Of a stretch of DNA of 64,000 bases, positions 12,601-26,627 are shown one piece after another; positions within the stretch are counted from its first letter, which is position 1; each line of letters begins with the position of its first letter. The stretch covers positions 2,863,501-2,927,500 of the forward strand of contig NC_083379.1 of NCBI RefSeq assembly GCF_031755915.1, written 5' to 3'. The notes under the pieces were generated by a model that ran no database searches, was not told where the DNA came from, and saw only the letters and a list, made by a program, of their open reading frames with translations. The position numbers and the translations under genes are program-made. This stretch comes from Ziziphus jujuba. Its lineage: Eukaryota > Streptophyta > Magnoliopsida > Rosales > Rhamnaceae.

Positions 12601-15600
12601 AGATACTTCTTGAAGGCTGTTACATCTGCAGCATGGGTCATCATTTTACCAGTGACTTATGCATACAGTTGGAAAGATGCTAGTGGTTTTGCACAGACCC
12701 TTAAGGGTTGGTTTGGCAATGGCCCAGGCTCATCATCTATGTTCATCTTGGCTGTAGTCATTTACTTAGCTCCAAACATGCTCTCGACAGTGCTGTTTCT
12801 ATTCCCATTTATTCGCCGACACCTTGAAAGTTCAAACTATAAGATTGTGATGCTCATAATGTGGTGGTCTCAGGTACTTGGATGCAAGTTAGAACATTTT
12901 TCCAATCCCATTAATTTTTTTTTTTTTTTCTGGCAATAAACGAATATCATGCATCTTCTCTTTGATATAATACTTGAAGTATTTCATTTACTTCCATTTG
13001 ATTTACTCAAATAATTTTTTTTTAAAATTTTTTTTATTTTAAGTTTATAGGTAGAAAATGGGGTTAACTGAGATTTATGAGTGCTTTTAGAAGCATTTTT
13101 ACTTTATTATTTTATTTTTCAATGTGATTACCACCTCATTATATTTTTAAAATATTTTGCAGCCCCGACTTTATGTTGGAAGGGGAATGCATGAAAGCTC
13201 AGTTTCTCTTTTAAAGTAAGCTTGCAGATTTAGATTCATTTGTCAGAATGGCTTGAGCTAGATATTTAGTGCTTTTACTTATGAGTTTATAACTGCTATT
13301 GTTTTTAGGTACACCTTGTTTTGGGTTCTCCTACTTGTATCAAAATTAGCATTCAGTTACTATGTTGAGGTACTTCTCTGATCCTTCCTTGTAATTAAGA
13401 GACTATTGAATTCCTTTCACTAAGCAGTGATTGAAGCTATTATCTGATCTAGTTGTCTTAAGATTGTCTATGTGGGGAAAAGTCAATAATCCCTGAACTT
13501 TTGCTTTTCATTTTTGATGGTTCAAGGTATAAATCCATGTAGAAATGGTAAAGAATCAAGTCAAATTAACATGACTGTTTGTCATCAATAATACCAACTT
13601 AAGTTTCGGGCATACGGTTCACCATAAATTAAATTGGTAAAATTCTTGTGAGAAAATTCAGATTATCAGTATGCTAATATTTGAAATGCTAAGTTTTGGG
13701 TTAAAAAATTTTGGTCTCAGTTCTTGAATATTATATGCTGTTATCACAAGCAAATATTGCTTTAGATATTAAAAAATATATGAAGCGGGGTGGAGGGGAA
13801 GAAAAAACTTACTCCATTCAGGAACTCTTAAGTGATTTATGCTTTAAAAATTGATTCAGTATGCATTTTTAGTCTGTTTTCCTATGATTGAAAAATCTTA
13901 CCTTACAGTCTAGGCTTAGCAATTTATTTGAGACCATTTAATTTAATTTGGTCTTTCTTGCAGATTAAGCCACTTGTAAATCCAACAAAAGCAATTATGA
14001 AAGTTCCCATCAAAAAGTATAAATGGCATGAGTTCTTTCCACAAGGTAAGAACATCACTGGAGTAAATTTTTTTCTCATAATTGTGGAAATCAGATGATA
14101 ACATATCTCTAACCTTTTGCAGCCAAGAATAACATTGGTGTGGTGATTGCACTATGGGCTCCTATTATTCTTGTATGCTTATGTTCATCTCGATGTCGCA
14201 CTGTTAGTTTCATTTTCTTACCTCTATTTGGTTTTACTCAAGCTTTTAATGCTAGTTTTTGTCTGCAGGTCTATTTTATGGATACTCAGATTTGGTATGC
14301 TATTTTCTCCACGATATTTGGAGGCATATATGGTGCATTTCGCCGTCTTGGAGAGGTTTGTAAAAGTTTAATTTCCTGTTACTTTAGTGGGCACCATTCA
14401 CGTTTCTGTAGCACTTCATAAGCTTTGGGTAGTTGTTGGGTGTGTGTGTGTGTGTGGTTCCCCTTTTTTTTTTTTTTTTTTTTAGTTTCTTTTTTTTTTT
14501 TTTTTTTTCCTTTTGGGATTGAAATTCTAGAGGTTTTCTCGACTGTTGTTTTCTTGAATGAATTCAATCTAACTTAATTTCCCTTCTAACCTATTTTCTC
14601 CTCTACACTCAATATGTTAAAATGTTGACCATGTATATGAAGCTAAAACGGTAGGCAAATATAACAGATTTAACAAAATATGAGCTTTTGTAAGTTTCCT
14701 AACATACAAAAAACTAAATCAGAATTTGGGCATTTAATTTATGAAAGATGTTAAATTAATTTCAAAGCTAGAAGCTTAAGCTCTAAGAAACTTCACAAAC
14801 CATGCATATCAAGTTAACACAAGCACAAACTAATACTCCCACTTGTGTGATGGCTTGCACTGTAATTAGACACAGATTCATGCCTTTACACATTCAGAAC
14901 TATGGACATCTAGTTATGTATATCTAGTTTAACAGAAACACAAACCAACAAAAGATAAACTGAGAGAGGGGTAGGAAGAACTGTATCATTATTGCATATA
15001 TTGAAGTCATCATTGGATACAACATAGACTGATAATTTAAGGTTGAAAACAACATCAGCCCATATGATGAAGCTCTCAAACTTATTATCCAAGAAGTAGA
15101 AGGAGAGGATGAAAAGTATTATACATTATCCAACTCAGCGAAGGCCATAGTATCAATTAGAGACACACGATGTTGAGGTGCAACTAAAGCATCATTCCTC
15201 TTCTTGGATAGACTAACCAAGTTATTAATAGATGTGTTGGCAGATTCATTAGTGTCATCTGAAAATTTTCTTGACCTTCCCCTCTATGGAGTTACGAAGC
15301 AATTAGTAAGATAGATTAATCTCCTGCTAGAGTTGCATATGCTCTTGTCTTCCTTTCTGTTTATTATCTCACTGTTCAGGTGCATTTCTAGGTTGCCACT
15401 GCATTATACATGTGGATATGAATTAAGGTTCTATCATATAAAAAAATATTTAAGTGTGCCATAATATACGATTAATATGTCTTGGCTGTAATTGTCTTCT
15501 TATAGAATGAAATATGCACACTATTTTTTAGGCTCTTCTATATAACTACTTTTAGTCTACTATAAGCATCAGAATAGAGCTTGTTTTCCATTGCATTATT

Positions 15601-18600
15601 TAAAGCAATATAACATGAAGCTTTTTTCTAGTCTAAGATAAAGTATTGATCTTCTTTCATATGTTGAGCTTGTTAAGTTGTTGGAGGTTGAATATAAAAT
15701 CCCTTGCTGATTCTTTCTTTTTATTTTTCAGATCAGAACTCTGGTCATGCTAAGGTCTCGATTTACATCCCTTCCCGGTGCTTTCAATGCACGCTTAATT
15801 CCAGGGGAAAGGAATGAGCAGACTAAGAAGAAGGGGCTGAAAGCCACTTTTTCTCGCAAATTTGATGAGGTTTGGTTCCTGTTCTGTATCAGAAACCAAT
15901 CAAGCTACTAATTTTGGTAATGACCACAATTTAGAATCTAATGTTTTCTACTTCCTATATATTTCTGGTTTTTGTCAGATCCAATCTAATAAAGGGAAGG
16001 AGGCATCAAAGTTTTCTCAGCTATGGAATGAAATAATCAGTAGTTTCAGAGAGGAGGATCTAATAAATGATAGGTATATGAGGATACTTCGTTAGAGAAC
16101 AAAGAAATTAATAGTTTTCTTTGTTTACTTATTAAACTTAGGCCCTGTTTCAGATGACTTTTCCATACTCATGTGGAATAGCAGAAAAGTATAAAACAAA
16201 GTAAAAGTTGCAACTTTTCAGTTTTCTGGAAACTTTATAAAATAGGAGCTACGAGACAAGGGTGGCATTTATATTTGTTATTAAGAATTAGTGAGTAAAA
16301 TATAAATTATGAAAGTTTCACTAAAGTTTAAATCAGCTTCTCTTGTTTACTTTAAGCAGCTTCTTGGAGAAGTTAGATCCCTCTAGCCTTTGCTGAAACC
16401 TTTTTAAAGGGTTAAAGCTCTTTTGATTACTTATTTAAATTGAACTGTAAGGCCTAAAGGTTGACTTTTTAAAAGCCATTCTAAAAACTTTCTGCAGAAT
16501 ATTTTAACGATAATGCTTAATGTTATTTTGCAGGGAGATGATTTTGTTACTTGTTCCGTACATGGCTGACCCCGATTTAAACCTCATCCAGTGGCCTCCT
16601 TTTCTACTTGCTAGCAAGGTGAGGTGTCCTACTGTTTAGTTAATTTCTTCAATTAGCCCCATCTTGACCCATAATCATATGTTCTCTTTATTTATTGTGT
16701 AGATCCCAATAGCATTGGACATGGCAAAAGATAGCAATGGAAAAGACAGTGAACTGAAAAAGAGATTGAGCAGGGACAATTACATGCGATCTGCTGTTCG
16801 CGAGTGTTACCTTCAATTTAAAAGTATTATCTACTTTTTGGTTCAAGGAGAACGTGAAAAAAAGTGAGTTACTCCTATCAAAAGAGAGATTATGTAATTC
16901 CATTTATCAAGGCTTTCTATTATTTATGGGCATGACTATATGCTGCCTCCAGAGTTATAGAAGATATCTTCAACAAAGTTGATGATCATATACAAAAGGA
17001 CGATCTGCTACTGGAATTCAATATGAGTGCTCTCCCGAACCTGTATCAACAGTTTGTGACTCTAATAGAATATTTGGTAATCCATTTTAACAGATAAACT
17101 TTCACATATTTATGTAGAGTTGAATTAACTATTTGTTAACGCACTTGTTTGCTTCTACAGTTATCAAATAGGAAGGAGGACAAAAATGAGGTTGTCATTG
17201 TCTTGCTCAATATGTTAGAGGTTGTGACCAGGGACATAATGGAAGAAGAGATCCCCAGGTGATAATTTTCAGCAGCTCTCTCTATATGATATATGTCAAG
17301 AGAACAATTTTTTTATTACGTTTTGATTTTATGTCAATAATTTTATTGTCTTCTTCTTTCTCTGGCAGCTTGCAGGATTCAAGCCATGGTGCATCTTACA
17401 GAACAGATGAAGGAATGACACCACTTGATCAACAGCCTAAATTGTTTGGTGCACTTAATTTCCCTGTGACCTCAGAAACTGAAGCTTGGAAAGAAAAAGT
17501 AAGTACCATAGTTTTAGTGTACATCAGCTTGTAAGAGTTAGTATTAAACTTATGTTAGTTTAGTTATAAGATAGTGAATTAGATTGGTAGATTAGGTTCA
17601 TAGTAGCTTGTTAGAGTTTAGTCTTATGTTAATACGAGTTTATTTAAGGTAGTGAAGTAGTTCTATAGTGTGAGCTTCTTTTATATCTGATTTTTCCATG
17701 GCATTTGTAATGGGTTCTGGTTTAGATCAATTTCTGTTCATTTATTCTCTTATTTTTAATGGACTGACATAAAAATTTATACAATTATGTGAAATTGTCC
17801 CATAAATAAGCCCACTTTCTTTACAGATCAAAAGGCTCCATCTATTGCTCACGGAGAAGGAGTCTGCTATGGATGTGCCTTCCAACTTAGAAGCTAGAAG
17901 GCGTATTTCTTTCTTCTCCAATTCATTGTTTATGGACATGCCTCCTGCACCCGAAGTTCGAAATATGCTTTCTTTTTCGTAAGTTTTCTTTACATTGAAG
18001 TTCTTGATCTCTATTGTTTTTTTCTTTCGTGTATGACTTCTGCCGATATTTATGCATGAGATAATTAAATTATGCCAAGTCAGATTCAAATCTAATGTTT
18101 TATTTTTCTCTTTAGTATACTTTTATCTATAGAATTAATGGGTTGTTAATGTTGCAGATGTCTTTATCTTCATGGACATTCCTGTTAACATTTTTTTTAT
18201 TTGGTGATTATAATGAATATTAGTTTGAACATGTGATGTACTAACTGACACAGTTATTATGTCATTTGTAGAGTTCTAACACCTTACTACTCGGAGGATG
18301 TATTGTTCACTATAGATCACATTGAAAAGCAAAATGAAGATGGTGTTTCTATCCTTTTTTACCTGCAAAAGATCTTTCCAGGTTACTATATTTTTTTGTT
18401 TGTTTTAATTTGTTGATTTCTCGTGATATGATGTGTTCTTTGAACTGATCTTCCCATTTATGATTTGTAATTTTTTGCAGATGAATGGACAAACTTTCTT
18501 GAACGGGTCAAAGCATATCCAGAAGATTTTAGAGGCAATGAATTACTTGAAGAAAAACTTCGTCTATGGGCATCATATAGAGGCCAGACATTGACAAAGA

Positions 18601-21600
18601 CAGGTGTACTCTCTCTCTCTCTCTCTCTCCCTCCCCCCTCTGTTATTTGTCGGACTCATATTTGGTTTTGTAAGCCTTCATATGGTTACTAATTTGACCT
18701 CTGTATCGACCTGGATATTTGAGAATTAAGTAAGGGGCATGATGTATTACCGAAAAGCTCTGGAACTTCAGGCCTTCCTGGATATGGCAAATGAAGAAGG
18801 TACTAGAGCTTAGTTGTAAACAGTTTAATTACATCGCTACATATATATATATATATAATAAATTAATTTTTAAATGTTGCTTCCTCTATATAGATTTAAT
18901 GAAAGGTTACAAGGCTGCTGAGGTAAACGGTATGGAACAATCAAAGGGTGAACGGTCATTATTGGCACAGTGTCAAGCACTAGCTGATATGAAATTCACA
19001 TATGTCGTGTCATGCCAGCAATACGGCATTGACAAGCGATCTGGCGATGCTCGTGCAAAAGACATTTTGAAACTTATGACAACGTATGTTTCAAAATTTA
19101 ATTATGTAAGCACAATTGCTGCTGTTACCAATTCAGAGTTTTGTCACCTATCAATACTTGTGGCAGGTACCAATCTCTTCGGGTAGCTTACATCGATGAG
19201 GTTGAAGAACCTAGTAAAGATCAAACCAAAAAGGTCGCCAAGAAGGTCTATTATTCAGCTCTTGTGAAGGTGGCATCACCAACCAAGTCAAGTGATTCTT
19301 CTGAACCAGTTCAAAGTTTAGACCAAGTAAGAATCTCAAGTACAAAATGGCTTATTGCACTTAACATTTCATATTGATTGTATGATTATTTTTGAAATCT
19401 TATAAATTCTCTCTTTCTCTCTTTCTCTCTTTCTTCTCAACTGTTTCTTTACCGTGCAGCTCTAAGAGTTAAACTTGTTTTATGAGTTCCATCTTTTATT
19501 TTTGATGCTTTTCACTTGCAGCTCTAAGATTTTATTTTTCCAAACTTTAAAAGCAATATTGTTTTATTCAAGTGTTGCCAGACAGTGCATAAAGTCAAGT
19601 TTCACAGAACTTGTGTGATACTGCTATAATTATGATTCGTTACTCATTCAATTGGATCTCTTCTACAGGTTATCTACCGGATAAAGCTTCCTGGGCCTGC
19701 AATATTGGGTGAGGGGAAGCCAGAAAATCAAAACCATGCCATAATTTTCACACGTGGTGAATGCTTGCAAACAATAGATATGAACCAGGTTCCTTACTAA
19801 AATTATATACATGCAAATGGTGTATTGTTATATATAGAAGCTATTAAGTCCATTTGCAAAACCAGATTGCTAAGTATCTGTTCAACAGGATCACTATTTG
19901 GAGGAAGCCTTCAAAATGAGAAATTTGTTGCAAGAAATTCTGATAAAACATGATGGTGTGAGATATCCCACAATACTTGGACTTAGGGAGCATATATTCA
20001 CTGGCAGGTATTCACTGGTTCTGTAAGTTTGGGTTGGGATTAAAGTACACTGCTTCTGTTAAATTAAACTCTACATGCGTGAAATTTTATGTTGATAATC
20101 ATCTTTTGTTAATTTCTGCAGTGTCTCATCGCTGGCATGGTTTATGTCAAATCAGGAGACTAGTTTTGTTACTATTGGGCAAAGATTGTTGGCGAACCCT
20201 CTCAAGTAAGAGTTCTAAAATTTTTTATTAATAACATCTTAAAATAATTGTATAAAGAAGAAAATTCCATAATTGTGCAACCAAATAACTTCCACTTTTC
20301 ATCACTGATGTATGTAGTTTGATATGGATAACTTCATGAGGGTTTTGTCAATTTTATTAGGACGATTGGCTATAGTTTTAGATGATTTCACCCACACTTT
20401 TTGATGCATGTGGAACAAATCAGACCTAGGCATGAATCTTTAGTATATAGATATCAGGTTGTATGTATACATTAGCATATACCCAAGCTACAAGCTAATA
20501 TAGAGAATTTGAGAGTGCATATCCAGTGTTTGGAAGTATAACATGAATTAGTTATTGTTTTCAGAAAGAACCACTTAGTAATCAATACCTATGGTGAAAT
20601 TAGAGGAAGTTATCATTACATAGAAACCTATGGTAAGAGTGGTGAGGTTAAGAATAAAAGGGAACGTTGTTTAATTATTACTGTTATTTTTCTTATGTCT
20701 TGTGGAGGTTTTTCAAACATCTCATTTCTTTGTTTAAAAAACCGATGTGCTGAATCCATAATTTTCTTCTGCCTGTTCAGAGTTCGGTTCCATTATGGCC
20801 ATCCAGATGTCTTCGACAGACTGTTCCACCTTACCAGAGGGGGTGTTAGCAAAGCTTCAAGAGTCATCAATTTAAGCGAGGACATATTTGCAGGCATCAT
20901 CTTTGCTGCAGAACTTTTTTGGTCCTTGATGAATATTTGATTTTGGCTTGATGATATATAACTATCTTCATGGTCTGCAGGTTTTAATTCTACATTGCGT
21001 GATGGCAATGTTACTCATCACGAATATATACAAGTTGGTAAAGGAAGGGATGTTGGGCTCAATCAAATCTCAATGTTTGAGGCAAAAATAGCTAATGGGA
21101 ATGGTGAACAGACATTGAGTCGTGACATATATAGGCTTGGACATCGTTTTGATTTTTTCCGAATGTTATCATGCTACTTTACCACAGTTGGCTTCTACTT
21201 CAGCACCTTGGTATGCACTAAATATATCTTTTGTACTTAATTCAATAAATGATAGTCTATGTTTAACTATTCTCATTCTGGTTGATAGGTGACTGTGCTC
21301 ACAGTCTATGTGTTTCTCTATGGCCGACTTTATCTTGTACTTAGTGGACTTGAAAAAGAGCTGCGTACTGAGCCTGCTATTCGGGATAATAAACCTTTAC
21401 AAGTAGCTCTTGCTTCTCAGTCTGTTGTGCAAATTGGACTTTTAATGGCATTGCCTATGATCATGGAAATTGGTTTGGAAAGGGGGTTCCGTAATGCATT
21501 GACTGATTTCATAATAATGCAATTACAGTTGGCCCCTGTATTTTTCACATTTTCTCTTGGAACAAAAACCCACTATTATGGAAGGACCTTGCTTCATGGA

Positions 21601-23330
21601 GGTGCTGAATATAGAGGAACAGGTCGTGGATTTGTAGTGTTCCATGCCAAATTTGCTGATAACTATAGACTCTACTCGAGGAGCCATTTTGTCAAGGGCA
21701 TTGAATTGATGATGTTGCTTATTGTGTATCACGTTTTTGGTCAATCATATAGAGGCGTCATTGCATATGTCCTCATTACAGTATCGATGTGGTTTATGGT
21801 TGGCACATGGCTTTTTGCTCCTTTCCTCTTCAATCCATCAGGGTTTGAGTGGCAAAAGATTGTTGATGACTGGACAGATTGGAATAAGTGGATAGGAAAT
21901 CGTGGAGGGATCGGTGTGTCTCCTGATAAAAGTTGGGAATCCTGGTGGGAAGATGAACAAGAACATCTTCGTCACTCTGGAAAGCGTGGGATTGCTGTTG
22001 AGATATTGTTAGCATTACGCTTTTTCATCTACCAATATGGGCTTGTCTATCACCTCAACATTACTAAGAACACCCAGAATTTTCTGGTAATATACATTTT
22101 ATGTGTTTCCTTCAACTTTTTCATACGCATCTGAACTATCGGATATTAATAAAATGATGAAGCAGCATGGGAGTTTTTATTTGCTTTTTATTTTGCATAC
22201 AGGTTTATGGTGCTTCATGGCTTGTGATTGTTCTAATTTTATTGGTGATGAAGGTAAGCAGCAAAAGTTTTTTTTACTCCTAAAAAATCTGTTACTTAAA
22301 GCTGCTTGTCATATGATATTAGTAATGAGTTATTAAGAATTTCTTCTTCACCATGCTGTGAAGATATACACTCACTCAACATCTGCTCAACTTTGGAAAG
22401 TAAATATCATGAAAATCAGAAATAACTAAAAGCATGTCTCAAATGCTAGCACTTTTCCACGAATATTTATTTGATTATTTTTATAGCAAAAAGATGGAAA
22501 AGAAACTTTTTTATTTCTTAAGCGTGCTAGAGAATGTCAACTCAAAAGCCAGCTGGTTACTTTAACCATACAATTCAATGTAATTGCCTGTATATTGCAC
22601 ATCAATTGTTGCATGTTTTCTATGTCCGAAGATATTAATTTTATTTTTTTTCCAAGGCTCAGATGAAGTAAACTGAATGTGTCTTGTGCAGGCTGTAGCT
22701 ATTGGAAGACGAAGATTAAGCGCAAATTTTCAGCTAGTGTTTCGACTGATAAAGGGACTTATCTTCCTTACGTTTTTATCCATTTTCATTACCTTAATAG
22801 CACTTCCCGGTATGACTTTTACAGACATCTTAGTCTGCATTCTCGCTTTCATGCCAACAGGATGGGGATTGCTCTTGGTCAGTAAATTATTTTCTCTACT
22901 CTTTTCTACTATTACAGCTCTGAATTCTCCATTTTCAAAACGAAAATTAGTCTCATTCATTCTGTTTTACAAGCATATACTGTTCTAGTTATCCTTAGTT
23001 CTTAGTTTTAGTTCTAGTTTTTTTTTTCCCCTTAATTGGTTTCAATTTGCTGATTCTTCTTCTTATTCTCTTGCTATATAGATAGCACAAGCCTGCAAGC
23101 CTCTAATAAAAAAAGGTGGATTTTGGGGATCGGTTCGAACACTTGCTCGTGGTTATGAGATAGTGATGGGGTTGCTTCTGTTTACCCCTGTTGCATTCTT
23201 GGCTTGGTTCCCTTTTGTTTCCGAGTTCCAGACACGAATGCTGTTCAACCAAGCATTCAGTAGGGGTCTGCAAATCTCACGTATTCTCGGTGGTCAGAGG
23301 AAGGACCGCTCTTCCAGCAACAAAGAGTAG
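6673..23330 (+). CDS. CALS3-like: Callose synthase (1,3-beta-glucan synthase), CALS3/GSL12-like, 42 coding exons, 1,945 aa
   Basis: This large integral plasma-membrane glucan synthase uses UDP-glucose to make callose at cell plates, plasmodesmata and wounds. Exons: 6673-6856, 7612-7712, 8073-8188, 8274-8367, 8492-8602, 8689-8805, 8893-8985, 9086-9177, 9385-9511, 9786-9923, 10041-10117, 10200-10293, 11388-11510, 11605-11722, 12539-12873, 13163-13215, 13309-13369, 13964-14045, 14123-14172, 14269-14355, 15732-15869, 15979-16073, 16534-16618, 16703-16863, 16953-17076, 17161-17258, 17369-17498, 17827-17978, 18272-18381, 18481-18603, 18731-18799, 18894-19083, 19167-19326, 19669-19788, 19889-20007, 20122-20205, 20781-20893, 20981-21210, 21289-22086, 22203-22253, 22692-22877, 23082-23330. 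Reading phase closes at every junction. Seen: N-terminal [11 protein letters not shown], a Vta1-like region about residues 40-190, an FKS1-like block ([18 protein letters not shown]) near 330, a first membrane cluster about 475-760, a cytosolic glucan-synthase domain about 1060-1500 with [12 protein letters not shown] and [18 protein letters not shown], a second membrane cluster to the end, and the tail [15 protein letters not shown] 6673 is the first in frame. The length matches the family. CALS1/2/3 assignment is from memory. Confidence 0.95.
14356..15731 (+). other. Large intron 20 of the callose synthase gene with unassigned insert
   Basis: This 1.4-kb intron has a (GT)n/poly(T) start (about 14440-14510). 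Its middle part (about 14890-15300) is less AT-rich than typical intron sequence and has a minus-strand 60-codon open stretch ending at 14910. No domain is recognised. It may be a decayed insertion, but no termini or target duplication were found. Confidence 0.3.
18608..18630 (+). repeat. (CT)n microsatellite in intron
   Basis: About eleven CT repeats lie just inside the donor of callose synthase intron 30, followed by a C-rich patch. Confidence 0.85.
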
Positions 23331-24119
23331 ATGTTTTCCAATTGTAAGTGATTTTGGTAAAAATGTACATGTGTTTGTGTATATCTCTCTCTCTATATAT
23401 ATATATATAGGTATGTATGTATGTATGTTGCTGTTTTCAGTTAAAAATAGGCAATATCATCAGTATGTAAATTGAATTTGAAATGGCCAATCTTGTTCTG
23501 TATATAGGACACTATTGAACTTTCAACAATAGATATTATTTATAGTTTGGAATACATTTTACAAGCGGCATTCACTCAAATTCTATGTGGGTGGTTGGAG
23601 TCTTTCAAAGTATAATGCAAAGACTTACTCACACGTTAATGACATTGTTGTTGGTTTGACCCAATGACCTCAGGCGAGTCTAACGGTCTAGAATTTGAAA
23701 TGTTAGGTCGATCCGGTTTAATTTTTGTCTTCATACTTGATGGGTTCCTAATCCACAATTTCTTTTTTTCAAAAAAAAAAAAAAATCAATTTTTGTTTCG
23801 ACTTTTTTTTCTAGCTTATACATATTATTTGTGTACAAAATTTATTTGAATTTCAGTTTATCAATTTCGTCCGAGTCTAACATATGATTTTTTAAGTGAG
23901 GGACCAATTTAATACTGTGTTATATGGTTCATGGAGAAAGTTGTTTTCAAACAATTTAAAACATGAATGAAGTGAGAGTCCGATGGGAAATTTTTAAAAT
24001 TTTTTCCTAAAAATTTATATGCCACAATAATATATACACAACCAGCGCCACAAATTATTGGCCCAAATTAAATTTTGAACCTTATAAGTCGTGTTTTAGG
24101 TCGATTAAGAAAAAAAAAT

Positions 24120-24156
<37 letters not shown>

Positions 24157-26400
24157 AAGCAGCTTGGATTGGCACTCGCAGTTTTGTATGCGAGATAGTA
24201 CGGATATTGTAATAGCAATAAAATTATGATTCAGTCACGGGGATCGTAGACAATAAGTAAAAGAGGAAGGTTCACATTAAAGTATTGAATAATGCACGAC
24301 ATGTACCATACAAATCAACATCATAATAAGCGTTTTACCCAAAAAAACAAAAAATTATAATTAGGGAGTTTGGATTGATGGTATTTTATTAGGTCCATAT
24401 TAATGAAACTTAATGGTAAGTTAACGGGCAATATGATAATTTTATTAGAATAAGTTTATTAAACCATTGAGAAAGATACTTTTATAATTATGCTAATATG
24501 ATAATTTTAAAAATATTCTTTTTATTATTTAAACATTGATTTTTTTTCTTTTTTAATTTAATCATTTTAGAAATATTAAACAAAGGGATCTATTTTGTAA
24601 GATTAAAAAAAAATCATTTTATCATTTGAGAGTAAAAATTAATTTGAATTTTTAAATTTATATATGTATTTAATAAAAATTAGATAATAATTTATATGAT
24701 AGTTTAACAAATGAATTTGGATAGATATAGTAAAATTTCACACAATCCATTGATATAACGAATATATATGAAATTATCATTGTTTGTGTTCAACTGTAAC
24801 AAATTGGATTCATAACAAATCAACCCATTATGCAAATCGGTGAACCTGTTAATACGTTTCACTAGTTCAACTTGTTAAAAATAATGTTTTTGATCATTCT
24901 ATTATATATTAATAATAATAATAATAAAATTCTAACTTTTACTAAACCTATTAGATTGAGGATTTTTAAGGTGAAAAGAAAAAGTATATCATTTGATAGA
25001 TTTTTTATTGTTGTTGTATGTTTTCATTTATATTTTAAGCTTTTTTTTTTTTTCAATTTTCTATGTATATCAAATTTATTTTTCTTTTTTCTTTTTTTTT
25101 TTAGTTTAAATTTTGTATATTTTTGTTATTGAATAAATATGTTAAAAATACTCTGTTATAAAATATAATTTTCTTTTATCATTTTTTTAATAACAAATTA
25201 AACAAATCAATGAATGAATTTCAATTTTGTCATTTCTATCCATTAAAGTTTAACAGAATATGTTTAGATTTGAAAATTTTAATAAAAATCTATTTCAACC
25301 CGACCTATTAACATATATAGATTTGAGGTTACTTATTTGCACCCTAGTTTAATTGTTGGTGCTAATATAACTTAACGCGTATTACACGTTTTCAAAATTA
25401 TATTATTAATTTGTCTTTTTGTAAACAATCCAAATAATAATCACTATTGCCGATAATCTTAAATCATTGATTCAACTAGATTTGGTGTTAAAAGGTTGAT
25501 TTTATGTGCCATTATAATTTAAAATTATGAACAAAAGTTAATAATTTTGTCACTCGAATATCTAAAAAAGAATTTACCTATTAACTGACCAAAATTATTT
25601 ATATTTTTTTTATCAAATAAATTGGTCTATATTGGACCAAACTTCATAAAAAACTAAAAATAATATCATATGATCATATTGATTTATACCTAAAAATTAA
25701 ATAAAAAAAAACTTTGATTCACCTTTGTATTTTAGTAAAGACTTTTATGTCCATTCACCTAGCATCCTTTTAAATCTTTAACGAGAAGTTAGAGATAGGG
25801 AAAATTACAACGCTGTCCTATGAAAGTGAAAAACTAAAATGAAAAATCTAATTTGTTTAAAAATAAATATAAGGACAAAAAAAATATATATATATAGTAT
25901 ATAGATAATAAAACAATTTGGCAGCTCTCCAACTATTCAAAAGTCTAAAAACTATTTATTAACCGATTTTTAACAATAAAATTTCCAAAAATGTTATTAA
26001 AAAAAAAAATTCCAAAAAGCCTAATTTCGGTAAGTGGATACAAGAAAAAGGAAACAGTGGCATGATGGTAATTTAGAAGGCAAGTAACGGTCACCATCCT
26101 GGGCCCCTCACGGATGAAAAACCCTAAGGATGCGGATCTCAAAAAAGGAAAAACTCAATCATAGCCATCCATATAAAAATCTGAAATCAGAACCGTCCAA
26201 ACTGCTTACTATAAAATAGCCCCTCGTCGTGATCCTAATCAAGAAAGATCAATGAATAAAAAAGACAAAAGAATATGAAAAATATATCGAAAGCGCTTTG
26301 GAATTTGGATAATTGATAACAAACGCACCCAAAATAGAATCCCCAAATTCTGAAAATCTTCTTATTAGGGTTTCAATATTTTTCAACGTTTTTCCAAAAT
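23331..26400. other. Callose synthase 3' UTR, then AT-rich intergenic DNA
   Basis: The first 200-300 bases after the stop are the probable 3' UTR, with (CT)n(AT)n near 23386-23409. From about 24000 to 26000 the sequence is very AT-rich with many homopolymers and a (CA)n(TA)n tract at 24121-24157. No gene, RNA gene or intact transposon is recognised. About 25950-26400 is the probable promoter and distal 5' region of the next gene. Confidence 0.5.
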
Positions 26401-26574
26401 TTCCTTCTTCTTCTTCTTCTTCTTCTTCATCTTCTACTTTTTCAAGCTCTCTGATCTCAACGGTCGAATTTCCAGTCCGATCGGAGATCTAGGGCTCAAA
26501 CCCCTAATCTCCGGCGATTTTCTGAACTTCAGATTGGTTGGTTTGCAAGCCTAATAAATGTGACAAACACAGAC

Positions 26575-26602
<28 letters not shown>
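26401..26602 (+). promoter_or_regulatory. 5' UTR of the 316-aa protein gene with (CTT)n and (TA)n repeats
   Basis: A (CTT)n tract at about 26403-26430 and a (TA)n tract at 26576-26601 sit 200 to 25 bases before the ATG at 26628. The CU-rich tract is typical of plant 5' UTRs. The TA run lies so close to the start that its length could change leader structure; that effect is inferred. Confidence 0.5.
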
Positions 26603-26605
<3 letters not shown>

Positions 26606-26627
26606 TGAAGAAGAGAAGAAGAAGTTG

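Noticed and set aside
26538..26627. Upstream extension of the 316-aa frame
   Set aside because: It has no ATG and translates a TA repeat; ATG 26628 is preferred.
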